A stretch of DNA of 59,274 nucleotides from assembly GCA_032718475.1 (NCBI GenBank), contig JAUCBJ010001239.1:1-59274 (forward strand). The letters run 5' to 3'. The position numbers were made by a program, and so were the translations under genes. The notes under the pieces are model-generated. The model was not told where the DNA came from. It worked only from the letters and a program-made list of their open reading frames with translations, and searched no databases. Of the stretch, positions 33,643-45,307 are shown in pieces. Every line of letters starts with the position of its first letter. The stretch's first letter is position 1. The stretch comes from Nemertoderma westbladi (lineage: Eukaryota > Xenacoelomorpha > Nemertodermatida > Nemertodermatidae).

Positions 33643-35555
33643 AATGTAACTGCACCTAATGTCTACTACCTAGTATATATCTGTAACTACACTTACCTGT
33701 AACTGCATCTAATGTCTACCTGTAACTGCACCTAATGTCTACCTGTAACTGCACCAAATGTCTACCTGTAACTGCACCTAAATGTCCCGTGTAACTGCAC
33801 CTAATGTCCCCTGTAACTACATCTAATGTCTACCTGTAACTGCACCTAATGTCTACCTGTAACTGCACCAAATGTACACCTGTAACTGCACCTAAATGTC
33901 CCGAGTACCTGCACCTAATGTCCCCAGTAAATGCACCTAATGTCTACCTGTAACTACACATAATGTCTACCTGTACCTGAACTTAATGTCTACCTGTAAC
34001 TACACATAACGTCCCCTGTAACTGCGCCTAATGTCCACCTGTAACTGCACCTAATGTCTACCTGTAACAACACATAATGTCTACCTATACCTGCACCTAA
34101 TGTCTACCTGTAACTACACATAATGTCCCCTGTAACTGCGCCTAATGTCCACCCGTAACTGCACCTAATGCCCCCCCTGTAACTGCACCCAATGTCTACT
34201 ACCTAGTATATACCTGTAACTACACTTACCTGTAACTGCACCTAGTGTCTACCTGTACCTGTACCTGCACCTAATGTCTACTACCTACCTGTAACTACAC
34301 ATACCTGTAACTGCCCCTAAATGTCTCCTGTAACTGCACCTAATGTCTACCTGTAACTGCACCGAATGTCTACCTTTAACTGCACCTAATGTCTACCTGT
34401 AACTACACATAATGTCAACCTGTAACTGCACCTCTAATGTCCCGTGTAACTGCACCTAATGTCCCCTGTAACTGCACCTAATGTCTACCTGTAACTGCAC
34501 ATAATGTCTACCTGTAACTGCACCTAATGTCTACCTGTAACTGCACCAAATGTCTACCTGTAACTGCACCTAAATGTCCCGTGTAACTGCACCTAATATC
34601 CCCTGTAACTGCACCTAATGTCTACCTGTAATTGCACCTAATGTCTACCTTTAACTGCACCTAATGTCTTCCTGTAACTGCACGTAATGTCTACTACGTA
34701 CCTGTAACTACACATACCTGTAACTGTACCTAAATGTCCCCTGTAACTGCACCTAAATATCCCCTGTAACTGCACCTAATGTCCCCTGTAACTGCACCTA
34801 ATGTCTACCTTTAACTGCACCTAATGTCTACCTGTAACTACACATAATGTCCACCTGTAACTGCACCTCTAATGTCCCGTGTAACTGCACTTAATGTCCC
34901 CTGTAACTGCACCTAATGTCTACCTGTAACTGCACCTAATGTCTACCTGTAACTGCACATAAATGTCCCCTGTAACTTCACCTAATGTCCCCTGTAACTA
35001 CATCTAATGTCTACCTGTAACTGCACCTAATGTCTACCTGTAACTGCACCAAATGTACACCTGTAACTGCACCTAAATGTCCCGTGTAACTGCACCTAAT
35101 GTCCCCTGTAACTGCACCAAATGTCTACCTGTAACTGCACCTAAATGTCCCGTGTAACTGCACCTAATGTCCCCTGTAACTGCACCTAATGTCTACCTGC
35201 AACTGCACCTAATGTCTACATGTAACTGCTCCTAAATGTCTACCTGTAACTGCACCTAATGTCCCCTGTAACTGCACCTAATGTCTACCTTTAACTGCAC
35301 CTAATGTCTACCTGTAACTGCACCTAATGTCTACCTCTAAATGCACCTAATGTCCCCTGTAACTGCACCTAATGTCTACCTGTAACTGCACCTAATGTCT
35401 ACATGTAACTGCTCCCCATGTCTACCTGTAACTGTACCTAATGTCTACCTGTAACAGCACCTAATGTCCCTGTTACTGCACCTAATGTCTACCTGAAACT
35501 GCACCTAATGTCTACCTGTAACTGCATCTAATTTCCCCTGTAACTGCTCCGAATG
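33643..35555. repeat. 23-bp satellite, right part
   Basis: Same core (tgtaactgcacctaatgtc) and variants as 14146-15590, including ctactacctagtatatatc sub-blocks. It resumes at the truncated end of retrotransposon 1. A short remnant continues after the SINE at 35837-35880. Confidence 0.95.
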
Positions 35556-35836
35556 TCAAAAGTAAAGAAAGTAAATTTTCTTCGGCCGCTAGGACAGGGA
35601 TTACGCACAAAGTCTGACGACTTATTCCAGTGCGGTCCCCCCAGAACTTTACTCCCCAGAGGAAACTCATTTAGCTACCACTTAAGGATGCAAGGCAGAG
35701 ATGCACCCTGGCTGGTCCCTTTAAAGCATTCGTGCCGAAACGAAAACTGAGCTGGCCCATGTGAGAATCGAACCCACGACCTACAGGAGATGTGAATTCA
35801 ATGCAACCACTACACCAAGGTGGAACCTCAGATGGT
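35556..35836 (-). mobile_element. tRNA-derived SINE, about 280 bp
   Basis: On the minus strand the head reads CCTTGGTGTAGTGGTTGCA with a perfect RNA polymerase III A box (TGGTGTAGTGG, 35807-35817) and a near-perfect B box (GGTTCGATTCT, 35764-35774), followed by a non-tRNA body and a 3' end near 35556 (ctttcttt...). No proper acceptor or anticodon stem could be drawn, so it is not a tRNA gene. It lies inside the 23-bp satellite, which resumes for about 45 bp at 35837. Confidence 0.8.
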
Positions 35837-35880
35837 CTACCTCTAACTGCACCTAATGTATACCTATACCTGTAACTCCA

Positions 35881-36518
35881 TCTCCATTTTATCGAAGTTC
35901 TTAATGAGCTCCTTTGCGAGTAGATATGTCTCTGGATGGATATCTGGATGGTTACGAACTGGGTCTGGTGTCTGTCCCAACAACCGGATGTTATCAGTAT
36001 AATGTTCCTCAACATCGAACGCCATTCCTAATTGTAGACGATTGTAATTAATACAAGGTTTTTTTCAAAATGTTCACTGTGAAAAGTTTCTAAACGGTCT
36101 GAAAAAATTTACAAAATCTAAATTTTGTTTAGGAAACCAAATTAATATGCCCAATAGCAATAGGGAAGGGAATTTGTTGGGAAGGAGTACTGCACATCAT
36201 TGGTGATGTCAAAGTAGAAAGAAAGGACAACGAAAAAATACAATTTAAGATAAATGCTTTGAAAGTTTTTGTTGTTGAAATTCAATTAAAATGCTTATAT
36301 TTTTCTTGCTCCATTAAGAACTGGAAGGGAAATTTGATTCAAATTATTATCACGATGCTAAATTAACTTTTCTACTTCAGTAACAAATGTATCCTGTTGG
36401 CAGTGGTAATTTTATTATATCATACAGCTTAATGAATTGTTATCATAACCAATAACAAGCTCTTCCAAAGGAATAAATATATATAGAACTTAAACGGTTT
36501 TCTAAATAAAAAAACTTA
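35881..36518. other. Unassigned AT-rich spacer
   Basis: No supported gene, RNA or clear repeat. The first 130 bp keep an open minus-strand frame (to 36015), which may be a fragment of an older element, but no domain is recognised. Confidence 0.5.
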
Positions 36519-37266
36519 ATGATTGCCCCCCCTGGCCAACCAAAACTGCCAGACATGTACTTTAGTGTAATATATCATTCGAAAGATAATTTAATTCTGA
36601 GCTTGCATGCAAAAATTTAGGGTCCAATACGAAATTATACAAATTTTATAGGCAATAATTCTTTAAACCTATCTTACTTTCCAATATTTGTGATTTAATC
36701 ACAATTTAAAAAAAATATAATTTGTCCAGCGTTAGGCATCAGCTTTGCAGGTTGCAGCCCTGTTTAAACAGTTATTACTGCCTGACTTTTTGCTGTATTG
36801 CAATATATTTCAGTGTTGCCGTTATTCCCGACACCATGGGGGAAAACGCCGATGCTGGAGGCGGAACTTTACAGACCACGGAATCCCGGCCAGTCACCGG
36901 ATATTGATTGTGGAGAAGGAATACGTTCTTAAATGCAAGATTGCGGTTGAGAAAAAGCTGCATTGGTTGGATATACTCTTTAATGTAACTTCCCTACAGT
37001 TGAACCTTGATTGAGAATAAATTGGGCTTCCCCAAACCAATATACACCAAATTATTCACAATAATAATACACGACAATATAAATCCCTACAGTATATTAT
37101 TTAATTACCCACTGTTCGCTCAGATTTTAACCTAACTAATGTTCCCCAGATTTTCCCTCGGTCCTAGTCTTGGTGCCGTAGTGTCGGTGTCGGTCGACCC
37201 TGTTGCGTGTCCGTACCACCCCTCCCGAACCCCGAAGGGATCGATCATCGAGAACCAGTACGGCTT

Positions 37267-38765
37267 ACTACTACTACTACTACTAGGATCGGCATGCTGC
37301 ATTGCAGCTGCATTTTTAAGAATGCTGTGCCGGCTTGTCAACAAAATTGCACCGCCACAACTCCCTATCACCCATGACATTTGCTAGATCATCCGCATCT
37401 TTAAGGCCAGTGTCCTTTAAGATGCGTCTCAAGAAAGTCATGGGCTGTCCACTATGCTTATTCACTCCATGAGGCTGCCAAAGTACAAGATTATGCACTG
37501 GCTGGTCCTCACGGCGAAAGCAATGTCCTGCAAAGCGGAGGCGATTTTGTTCTAGTGTCAAGCTTGGGGGAACCAATGAGACACCTCCAATGTTATATAG
37601 TGTCTGGTTGGAGATGTGTGCATTGTACTTGACACAATGAACCCGGCGTAGCATTCTTGTGAATGTGCCATCCAGAGATTTGGTGTCCCCAGCAGTTAGA
37701 GCCCAGCATGGACTCCCGTAGAGGAGTACTGGAACTACTGCTGCTCTAAATAATCGGACCTTAAGTTTCCGATTAATTCTCGGTGACTTCCAAATCCTGG
37801 AAAGCCTATTCAAGGCTGCCCATGCCTTTCCCTTACGTATTCGAAGGTCCTCACCTGACTTCCGGATCCATGATCCCAGGTAACAGAAGTCGTCCACATG
37901 CTCAAGCATACCATCCTTTGAGCTTATGCTCATCCGATCAGAGACTTGCTGAGGACTTTCAAAGTTAACTGTCAGAATTTTGGTCTTTCTGGAGTTAATA
38001 AAAAGACCAACACTAGAAGCAGCATGTTCTAATGAGCTGAGGAGCCGTTGGGCTCCCTCTAATGATTCTGAGAGTACTCCTAAGTCATCAGCAAAGTCTA
38101 GATCGTTAGGTACTTGGCAGGATTTCCTCGACTTCTGGAGCCAGTAGGTGGAGTTATCATCACCCCATCATCATTATGATGATCTAAGGACATGCGTAGA
38201 ACATAGTCAACCACAATAATAAACAAGAATGGTGCAAGTGTGTCTCCTTGGAGGACGCCCCATAACACTTCAAATGGTTCTGTGTCACCATCAACAGTAG
38301 ACACAAATGTTGTCGAACCATCGTATACTGATCTGATAGCTGCAATAATTTCATCAGGAATCCCATATAATGAAAGTATGCTGAACATACGTGAGCGAGA
38401 GACTGAATCAAAGGCCTTGAAGAAGTCAACAAAGATGACAGCCAGATGCCTGTCTTTCTTTTTTGATAATTCTTCAATTATCCTTCTAAGTGCCAAAATG
38501 GGCTCCATGGTCCCACGACCTTTACGGAACCCATTCTGATTTCCACGGAGCAGTCTCTCAATGGGATCCCTGATGCGATTTAATAGAATCCTATTGTATA
38601 GCTTTGCAGCAATCGAGATCAATGAGATTCCCCGAAAAGAACCATAGAGTGTTAGGTTGCCCTTCTTGGGAACTGGCACCAACTTATTTGTTTTCATTTC
38701 TTGTGGGACTCTTGTTGTACGGTACATGTCTACTATGATGGGATAGATGAGCTTTAAACACTCAA
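37267..38765 (-). pseudogene. RTE-type retrotransposon copy 1, 5'-truncated
   Basis: Minus-strand reverse transcriptase with motif A VIFVDFFKAFDSVSRSRMF, LQGDTLAPFLFIIVVDYVLR, and, after a frame break, the FADD block region and thumb (YLGSWIRKSGEDLRIRKGK). A one-base difference from copy 2 near 38107 shifts the frame, so the protein is split into 38098-38765 and 37316-37933. The 3' end is a (CTA)n run at 37267-37286 in plus-strand view, that is, a (TAG)n tail. The QGDT and FADD motifs and simple-repeat tail fit the RTE clade. Confidence 0.88.
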
Positions 38766-39484
38766 CTTTAAACACACTGGCTAAGGGTCGGTCCAGTTGG
38801 TAGACTCTGTCGCGTATCCGTACCACCCCTCCCGAACCCCGAAGGGATCAGTCATCGAGAACCAGTACGACTTGGCTAGGAGTCTGTCATGTCGGTGGAC
38901 CCGTTCGCGTGTCCGTCCCACCCCTCCCGAACCCCGAAGGGTTCGATCATCGAGAACCAGTACGGCTTGGCTAGGGGTCCGTCGGTTCATCGCAGAGTCC
39001 CAACCACCTAGGCTTTCCGAGTCCTTATTCATGCTCGTAGTCGCTTCGGCAACTGAGAAACTGCTCCGAACAGTCGGTAGGCCAGTAGAGTCCAGTCCTT
39101 TGTCTTTCGACCCCGTTGCGTGTCCGTGCCACCCCTCACGAACCCCGAAGGGAACGATCATCGAGAACCAGTATGGCTTGGCTAAGGGGTCTGTCGTCGG
39201 TTCCCGTCGCAAATCCCTGGCACAAGCAGCAGACTTTCCGATGTCCTTTTCAGGCTCGTAATAACTGCTGTTGACCAGAGACCGCTAAGGGCAGTCCTCG
39301 TCAAACCCTTCCTCTGTTAGTCGGTCGACCCTTTCGCGTGTCCGTCCCACCCCTCACGAACCCCGAAGGGAACGATCATCGAGAACCAGTATGGCTTGGC
39401 TACGGGGTCTGTCGTCGGTTCCCGTCGCAAATCCCTGACACAAGCAGCAGACTTTCCGATGTCCTTTTCAGGCTCGTAATAACT

Positions 39485-40509
39485 ACTACTACTACTACTA
39501 GGATCGGCATGCTGCATTGCAGCTGCATTTTTAAGAATGCTGTGCCGGCTTGTCAACAAAATTGCACCGCCACAACTCCCTATCACCCATGACATTTGCT
39601 AGATCATCCGCATCTTTAAGGCCAGTGTCCTTTAAGATGCGTCTCAAGAAAGTCATGGGCTGTCCACCATGCTTATTCACTCCATGAGGCTGCCAAAGTA
39701 CAAGATTATGCACTGGCTGGTCCTCGCGGCGAAAGCAATGTCCTGCAAAGCGGAGGCGATTTTCTTCTAGTGTCAAGCTTGGGGGAACCAATGAGACACC
39801 TCCAATGTTATATAGTGTCTGGTTGGAGATGTGTGCATTGTACTTGACACAATGTACCCGGCGTAGCATTCTTGTGAATGTGCCATCCAGAGATTTGGTG
39901 TCCTCAGCAGTTAGAGCCCAGCATGGACTCCCGTAGAGGAGTACTGGAACTACTGCTGCTCTGAATAATCGGACCTTAAGTTTCCGATTAATTCTAGGTG
40001 ACTTCCAAATCCTGGAAAGCCTATTCAAGGCTGCCCATGCCTTTCCCTTACGTATTCGAAGGTCCTCACCTGACTTCCGGATCCATGATCCCAGGTAACA
40101 GAAGTCGTCCACATGCTCAAGCATACCATCCTTTGAGCTTATGCTCATCCGATCAGAGACTTGCTGAGGACTTTCAAAGTTAACTGTCAGAATTTTGGTC
40201 TTTCTGGAGTTAATAAAAAGACCAACACTAGAAGCAGCATGTTCTAATGAGCTGAGGAGCCGCTGGGCTCCCTCTAATGATTCTGAGAGTACTCCTAAGT
40301 CATCAGCAAAGTCTAGATCAGTTAGGTACTTGGCAGGATTTCCTCGACTTCTGGAGCCAGTAGGTGGAGTTATCATCACCCCATCATCATTATGATGATC
40401 TAAGGACATGCGTAGAACATAGTCAACCACAATAATGAACAAGAATGGTGCAAGTGTGTCTCCTTGGAGGACGCCCCATAACACTTCAAATGGTTCTGTG
40501 TCACCATCA
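39485..40509 (-). pseudogene. RTE-type retrotransposon copy 2, 5'-truncated
   Basis: 317-codon minus-strand frame (39531-40484) with LWGVLQGDTLAPFLFII, DLDFADDLGVLSESLEGAQ and the C-terminal region to VDKPAQHS. It is flanked by an 11-bp duplication tcgtaataact (39474-39484 and 40510-40520), so this is a genuine insertion into the GC-rich repeat of the TIR element. The frame is open but lacks the N-terminal half, so it is inactive. Confidence 0.9.
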
Positions 40510-41128
40510 TCGTAATAACTGCTGTTGACCAGAGACCGCTAAGGGCAGTCCTCGTCAAACCCTTCCTCTGTTAGTCGGTCGACCCTTTCGCGTGTCCGTC
40601 CCACCCCTCACGAACCCCGAAGGGAACGATCATCGAGAACCAGTACGGCTTGGCTACGGGGTCTGTCGTCGTTTCCCGTCGCAAATCCCTGACACAAGCA
40701 GCAGACTTTCCGATGTCCTTTTCAGGCTCGTAATAACTGCTGTTGGCCAGGGACCACTAAGGGCAGTCCTTGTCCTTTAGACATAGCGAGTTACCAAATC
40801 CACCTCTACAGGCAGCAGACGGCCCTTTTAAGGGCCAACATCCTTTGCCACTATCGAGGAGCTCCCCGTGCTGCAAAGGGGAAACATGGCTGTAAATCTG
40901 ATGACTAACGCTGGATAAATTATATTTTTTTAATTGTGATTAAATCAAAAATAACGAAAAATAAGATAGGTTTAAAGAATAGCCTATAAAATTTTTATAA
41001 TTTCGTATTGGACCCTAAATTTTTGCATGCAAGCTCAGAATTAAATTATCTTTCGAATGATATATTACACTAAGGTACATGTCTGGCAGTTTTGGCTGGC
41101 CAGGGGGGGGGGGGGGTGGCAATCATTA

Positions 41129-41690
41129 TGGAACACCCGGTAGATGCATTTTTATTATAAATAGCCATTTCCATTCACCAACCCGTGTTGAATGCCTAAG
41201 GTTCCCGGTAGAACACCACCCAGTCGCACTTGGACCCTTTCTACTATGACCCACTCACTCTATTGATAATTAATGATTATCATGATTATTATTGATAATT
41301 AATTAATTAATTATTCATAATTATTATATTATCCAAAATTAAAAATGGCTAATATCTGAATATTAAATTATGATTTATAGGTTGTTGTTTTTATTTCAAT
41401 CTCTGTAAAATTAGTAAAAAAAGAATTAGTAAAATTTATACTTTTAAATTTGTTATTTTCAAGTTTTAGTTTTAGAAATAATTCTTAACAAGTTTAAAAA
41501 AATTAGAAATCACTATTGTTATTTATAAATTTCACTAACATATTTAGAAAAAAAACCCTGAATTAATAACAGGGGGGGGGGGGGGGGGGGGGGTAGACGG
41601 CGGCAGAATAGTTGTGTTGGAACGATTTAGGGATTTGGGGTGTAACGACAGTTTAATATAATTGATGGTTCGGGGTAAAAGATTATTATT
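41129..41690. other. AT-rich spacer with a G22 tract
   Basis: No gene seen. It contains short inverted attaattaattaattatt runs around 41280 and an uninterrupted run of 22 G at 41572-41593, a candidate four-stranded structure. The adjoining G14 at 41103-41116 lies in the TIR element. Confidence 0.6.
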
Positions 41691-41694
41691 CCCA

Positions 41695-42130
41695 AATTGT
41701 AACATTACTCAACGCCGTTAGTATCAACAGCGAGTTGTTATTTAGCACTTTACAACTTTAGAGGATATTACAGCATTGTATTAGCCTGTACATTTAGTAT
41801 TGTATTTTGTGTTATTGTTTACGTGGTAACCCATGACGGTGTTAAGTAATGTCCACTAAGGGGACATTACTTAACGCCGTCATTGGATACCACGTAAACA
41901 ATAGGTGGAAATTTGCCTGACAGCCAGATAGGCATACTGCATTACCTACCGGTAGGCGGGGTATAGTTATTAATAACCAGTAGGGCCTAGCTATATCATT
42001 ATAACATGGCTCCAAACGCCACCATAAATATAAGCTAACTTATTTATAACATAATTTATGTCATTTTTACATTTATTTATACAGCAACTAATATAATTTG
42101 TGCAGTTTCTATCACTTATAATATATGTAC
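41695..42130. mobile_element. Palindromic MITE-like element, copy 1
   Basis: About 430 bp, 95% or more similar to 42325-42765. It holds a near-perfect inverted repeat with arms of about 42 bp (ttgtttacgtggtaaccc... and ...taccacgtaaacaa, 41811-41903) around an actaag centre. Outside the hairpin are shared segments such as acctaccggtaggcggggta, itself palindromic (taccggta). No frame is present. Confidence 0.75.
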
Positions 42131-42162
42131 AATAATTTCGTAATGTAAAAATTCTGGAATAA

Positions 42163-42308
42163 AACTACATACATACTTGTTGCAAAGTACTTTACAGTGT
42201 TCTGATTCTCGTGGCTTTATTTTCACTCACTCACTAACGGTCGTTCGTGTAACAAAGACACTCGGATCATTACACTGTAAAGTGCTACTTTACACTCAAG
42301 TATGTAAA
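42163..42308. mobile_element. Short TIR element (MITE), copy 1
   Basis: About 146 bp with imperfect terminal inverted repeats (acatacttgttgcaaagta...ctttacagtgt against acactgtaaagtgctacttta...caagtatgt). A second copy lies at 45870-46015. It sits between the two palindromic elements. Confidence 0.75.
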
Positions 42309-42324
42309 TAGTTATTATTCCAAA

Positions 42325-42765
42325 ATTGTAACATTACTCAACGCCGTTAGTATTGACAGCGAGTTGTTATTTAGCACTTTACAACATTAGAGGACATTAC
42401 AGCATTGTTTTGTCCTGTACATTTAGTATTGTATTTGGTGTTATTGTTTACGTGGTAACCCATGACGGCGTTAAGTAATGTTCACTAAGGGGACATTACT
42501 TAACGCCGTCATGGGTGTTACCACGTAAACAATAGGTGGAAATTTGCCTGACAGCCAGATAGGTCTACTGCATTACCTACCGGTAGGCGGGGTATAGCTA
42601 TTAATAACCAGTAGAGCCTAGCTATAATATTATTATAACATGGCTCCGAACGCCACCATTAATATAAGCGAACTTATTTATAACATAATTTATGTCATTT
42701 TTACATTTATTTATACAGCAACTAATATAATTTGTGCACTTTCTATCACTTATAATGTATACAAG
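42325..42765. mobile_element. Palindromic MITE-like element, copy 2
   Basis: Near-identical to 41695-42130, including the hairpin (42441-42534) and the acctaccggtaggcggggta segment. The direct duplication with a MITE between the copies suggests a tandem duplication or a composite structure. Confidence 0.75.
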
Positions 42766-43558
42766 CAAACCATGCGCGCTTCTCGCGCCAGGCTTGCTAG
42801 TCTACAGTAGTATCTATTATACTGCGGCTGGAAGGAGCCCGGGGGAAAAATCCTAGCCAACACTATTACAAAGAACTATGTCAGTCAGCAGTAAGTAAAC
42901 TAAACAATTGTCTAAACTGTAAGGCGTGAAGCTAGATGACTTTGTGGCTCGCCCCACATAATAAAAAATGCAACTTAGCTACCACTAACAAAAATATAAT
43001 ATGAAGCAAATAATTTCATTATCAAGCACGTTTACAAGATATAAGATACGATTACCGAACATTTATAAAAAATGCCCATGATGCACAACCAGATAACAAC
43101 GAATAGAGCCAAATAATACATTTAGTTTCCTTCTATAGGTATTACCCCGTCGTCCTCTTCCCAGTGATCCTATGTGAATAAGTAATATAGGTAGGTACTC
43201 CTGCTAAGTTAGGCGGTAGGCCAGAGCGGGCTTTAAATACATGCAACTACTGTATTATACTGAGGGTCAACTATAAACATTTTGCAATCCACAGTGAGTA
43301 TCAACTGCAATAGGACACAACACACTGCTTTGTGTAATTAAAATTCATTCTCCTGATCCACCCCCTAACATAGCAGAGTGAGTAACATTATTGTAGATAT
43401 ACCCTTAGGAAGCATTGGGAGAGCAATCAGCTTATGGGGTAATACATTAGAAACCAACAGCTTATGTGTGAGTAAACTTTGCCTTTCCTTGTAGCCTACT
43501 TGTAAAACTTGGCAACCAACACGTTTTACTATGACTGTGTATAATTCTGACATTATTA
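42766..43558. other. Spacer without recognised features
   Basis: No supported gene, repeat or RNA. Mixed composition, including a short GC-rich island cggctggaaggagcccgggg near 42826. Confidence 0.5.
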
Positions 43559-44047
43559 AGTCAGTCAGTCAGTCAGTCAGTCAGTCAGTCAGTCAGTCAG
43601 TCAGTCAGTCAGTCAGTCAGTCAGTCAGTCAGTCAGTCAGTCAGTCAGTCAGTCAGTCAGTCAGTCAGTCAGTCAGTCAGTCAGTCAGTCAGTCAGTCAG
43701 TCAGTCAGTCAGTCAGTCAGTCAGTCAGTCAGTCAGTCAGTCAGTCAGTCAGTCAGTCAGTCAGTCAGTCAGTCAGTCAGTCAGTCAGTCAGTCAGTCAG
43801 TCAGTCAGTCAGTCAGTCAGTCAGTCAGTCAGTCAGTCAGTCAGTCAGTCAGTCAGTCAGTCAGTCAGTCAGTCAGTCAGTCAGTCAGTCAGTCAGTCAG
43901 TCAGTCAGTCAGTCAGTCAGTCAGTCAGTCAGTCAGTCAGTCAGTCAGTCAGTCAGTCAGTCAGTCAGTCAGTCAGTCAGTCAGTCAGTCAGTCAGTCAG
44001 TCAGTCAGTCAGTCAGTCAGTCAGTCAGTCAGTCAGTCAGTCAGTCA
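43559..44047. repeat. (AGTC)n microsatellite, about 122 perfect units
   Basis: 489 bp of tetranucleotide repeat without a visible interruption. The open frame reading Ser-Gln-Ser-Val over and over is a by-product (stop-free repeat), not a gene. Confidence 0.98.
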
Positions 44048-45307
44048 CAGACAATAACAATATCACATAACAAATCACTATAAGGTTGAAGAATAACTGC
44101 GATGTAACTGGTGAAATTTCACCTGAGACACCTTTTTTAAACGCTTGTAGCTAGAGATTGATAGCAAAAATAAAAATTCTGGCTCACCCACGGAGGAGGA
44201 GGGAGGTGGAACTATCTGTATTTCAAATTTCATGCAATCTCATTAAGATTAACAATTTTATTTTTATTTTTTTTTTTTTTGGGGGGGGGGGTCCAGGTAC
44301 CTGAATAACGACATTATATTCCAGGACATGGTGTATTGCATTATCATTGCAATGGTGCCGGGAACTGGAAAGTAAAAATGCTGGCTGTATTGAAGGAAAT
44401 AATATACTCCGTTTACATTTACATCAATTATGGAGAATATCATTATTATTATTATTATTTATAATTTTTCAATTATTTTAATATATTATTAAATATATAT
44501 CATTATGATTAATTACTTCTAATTTAACGAAACGAAATAATTATTATTTGTTTTTCGTTTTGTCATTTACATGTATTTTTATTTCGTTTTTCGTTTCGTT
44601 TAATATTTTTTCGTTTCGTTATTGCCAAATATGCTTCGTTTCGTTATGCCATCCATGCCTACAACTACTACACAACAACTTCAACACTACTATACTAAAA
44701 TCAGTATACAATAATCAGCCAGGTATTAATATAGAAGATTACTATGTTCCGACTTTCAAACATTCAATAATGGGATATCAGATATGTGTTTGACCTTTAA
44801 CCGTGTTCGTCTCTCAGAAGCAAAGACACTAATCGAATTGCAATTAATACACGAAAATACACGAATATACGAAAAGTGCCATAGACGCAATGGTAAAATA
44901 ACACCAATAACAGCTGGTGTTCATGATGAATAATGGCTTATGTAATGGATTTCTATTCAGGCTTAGTATAAATCGATGAGGTTGCCAAGAATATTGTACT
45001 TAGTACACCCATTCTGTTTGCTTAGGCCCTACCTACTGCCTAAACTCAACTCCCTTACAAACTTGAAATTCTTCATAGAGTGTGTTAAATATTTTATACA
45101 GTTGATAGCCTTCTTAGTCAAGGTATGGGCGAATGTGAATTATTACTATTTCCAGGTGAATGTATTTTAGCTTTCAACTGTACTACTGTACTGTTAATAA
45201 TAATAATGAATGGAGAGGCTTTGTCTATGGACGGCCTTCTTATTCTTATCTCTATCTTTTTATATATTAAATAAATTGGAGATGAGCTGTTGCAACTGTA
45301 ATTAAAG
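44048..45307. other. AT-rich spacer with homopolymer and tcgttt-rich parts
   Basis: Contains T-run/G10 at 44267-44290, an attatt run near 44443 and a tttcgtttcgtt-rich stretch at 44545-44645. The phrase tctcagaagcaaagacac with cgaattgcaat recurs at 44813 and 45608, marking an unnamed dispersed repeat. No gene is supported. Confidence 0.55.

Larger units (their letters stand above)
37140..40770. repeat. GC-rich segment of about 75 bp, six dispersed copies
   Basis: Copies at about 37190-37263, 38808-38874, 38895-38972, 39108-39182, 39330-39404 and 40578-40653 share cgaaccccgaagggaac/tcgatcatcgagaaccagta followed by a ggcttggct end. Some are linked to a longer unit (gcagactttccgatgtcc ... gggcagtcctcgtcaaaccc) repeated at about 39220-39330, 39440-39480 and 40520-40770. 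GC content is well above the surroundings. Open frames across them are not supported as genes. Confidence 0.8.
36519..41126. mobile_element. 4.6-kb DNA transposon-like element with about 230-bp inverted termini
   Basis: The left arm 36519-36750 and right arm about 40895-41126 are inverted copies (ends atgattgcc...ggcaatcat; shared inner part with ttgcatgcaagctcagaatt in one arm and its complement in the other). TA dinucleotides flank both ends (36517-36518 and 41127-41128), as expected for a TA target duplication. No transposase frame is seen. The interior is filled by two RTE fragments and six copies of a GC-rich segment, so it is non-autonomous or gutted. Confidence 0.75.

Noticed and set aside
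35760-35836. A functional tRNA gene
   Set aside because: A and B boxes are good but no acceptor, anticodon or T stems pair properly. It is better explained as a SINE head.
36722-37014. Short plus-strand frames after the left arm of the 4.6-kb TIR element as a possible transposase
   Set aside because: No catalytic motif, no similarity in pattern to known transposases, and too short.
43531-44070. 179-codon Ser-Gln-Ser-Val frame
   Set aside because: Pure translation of the AGTC microsatellite.
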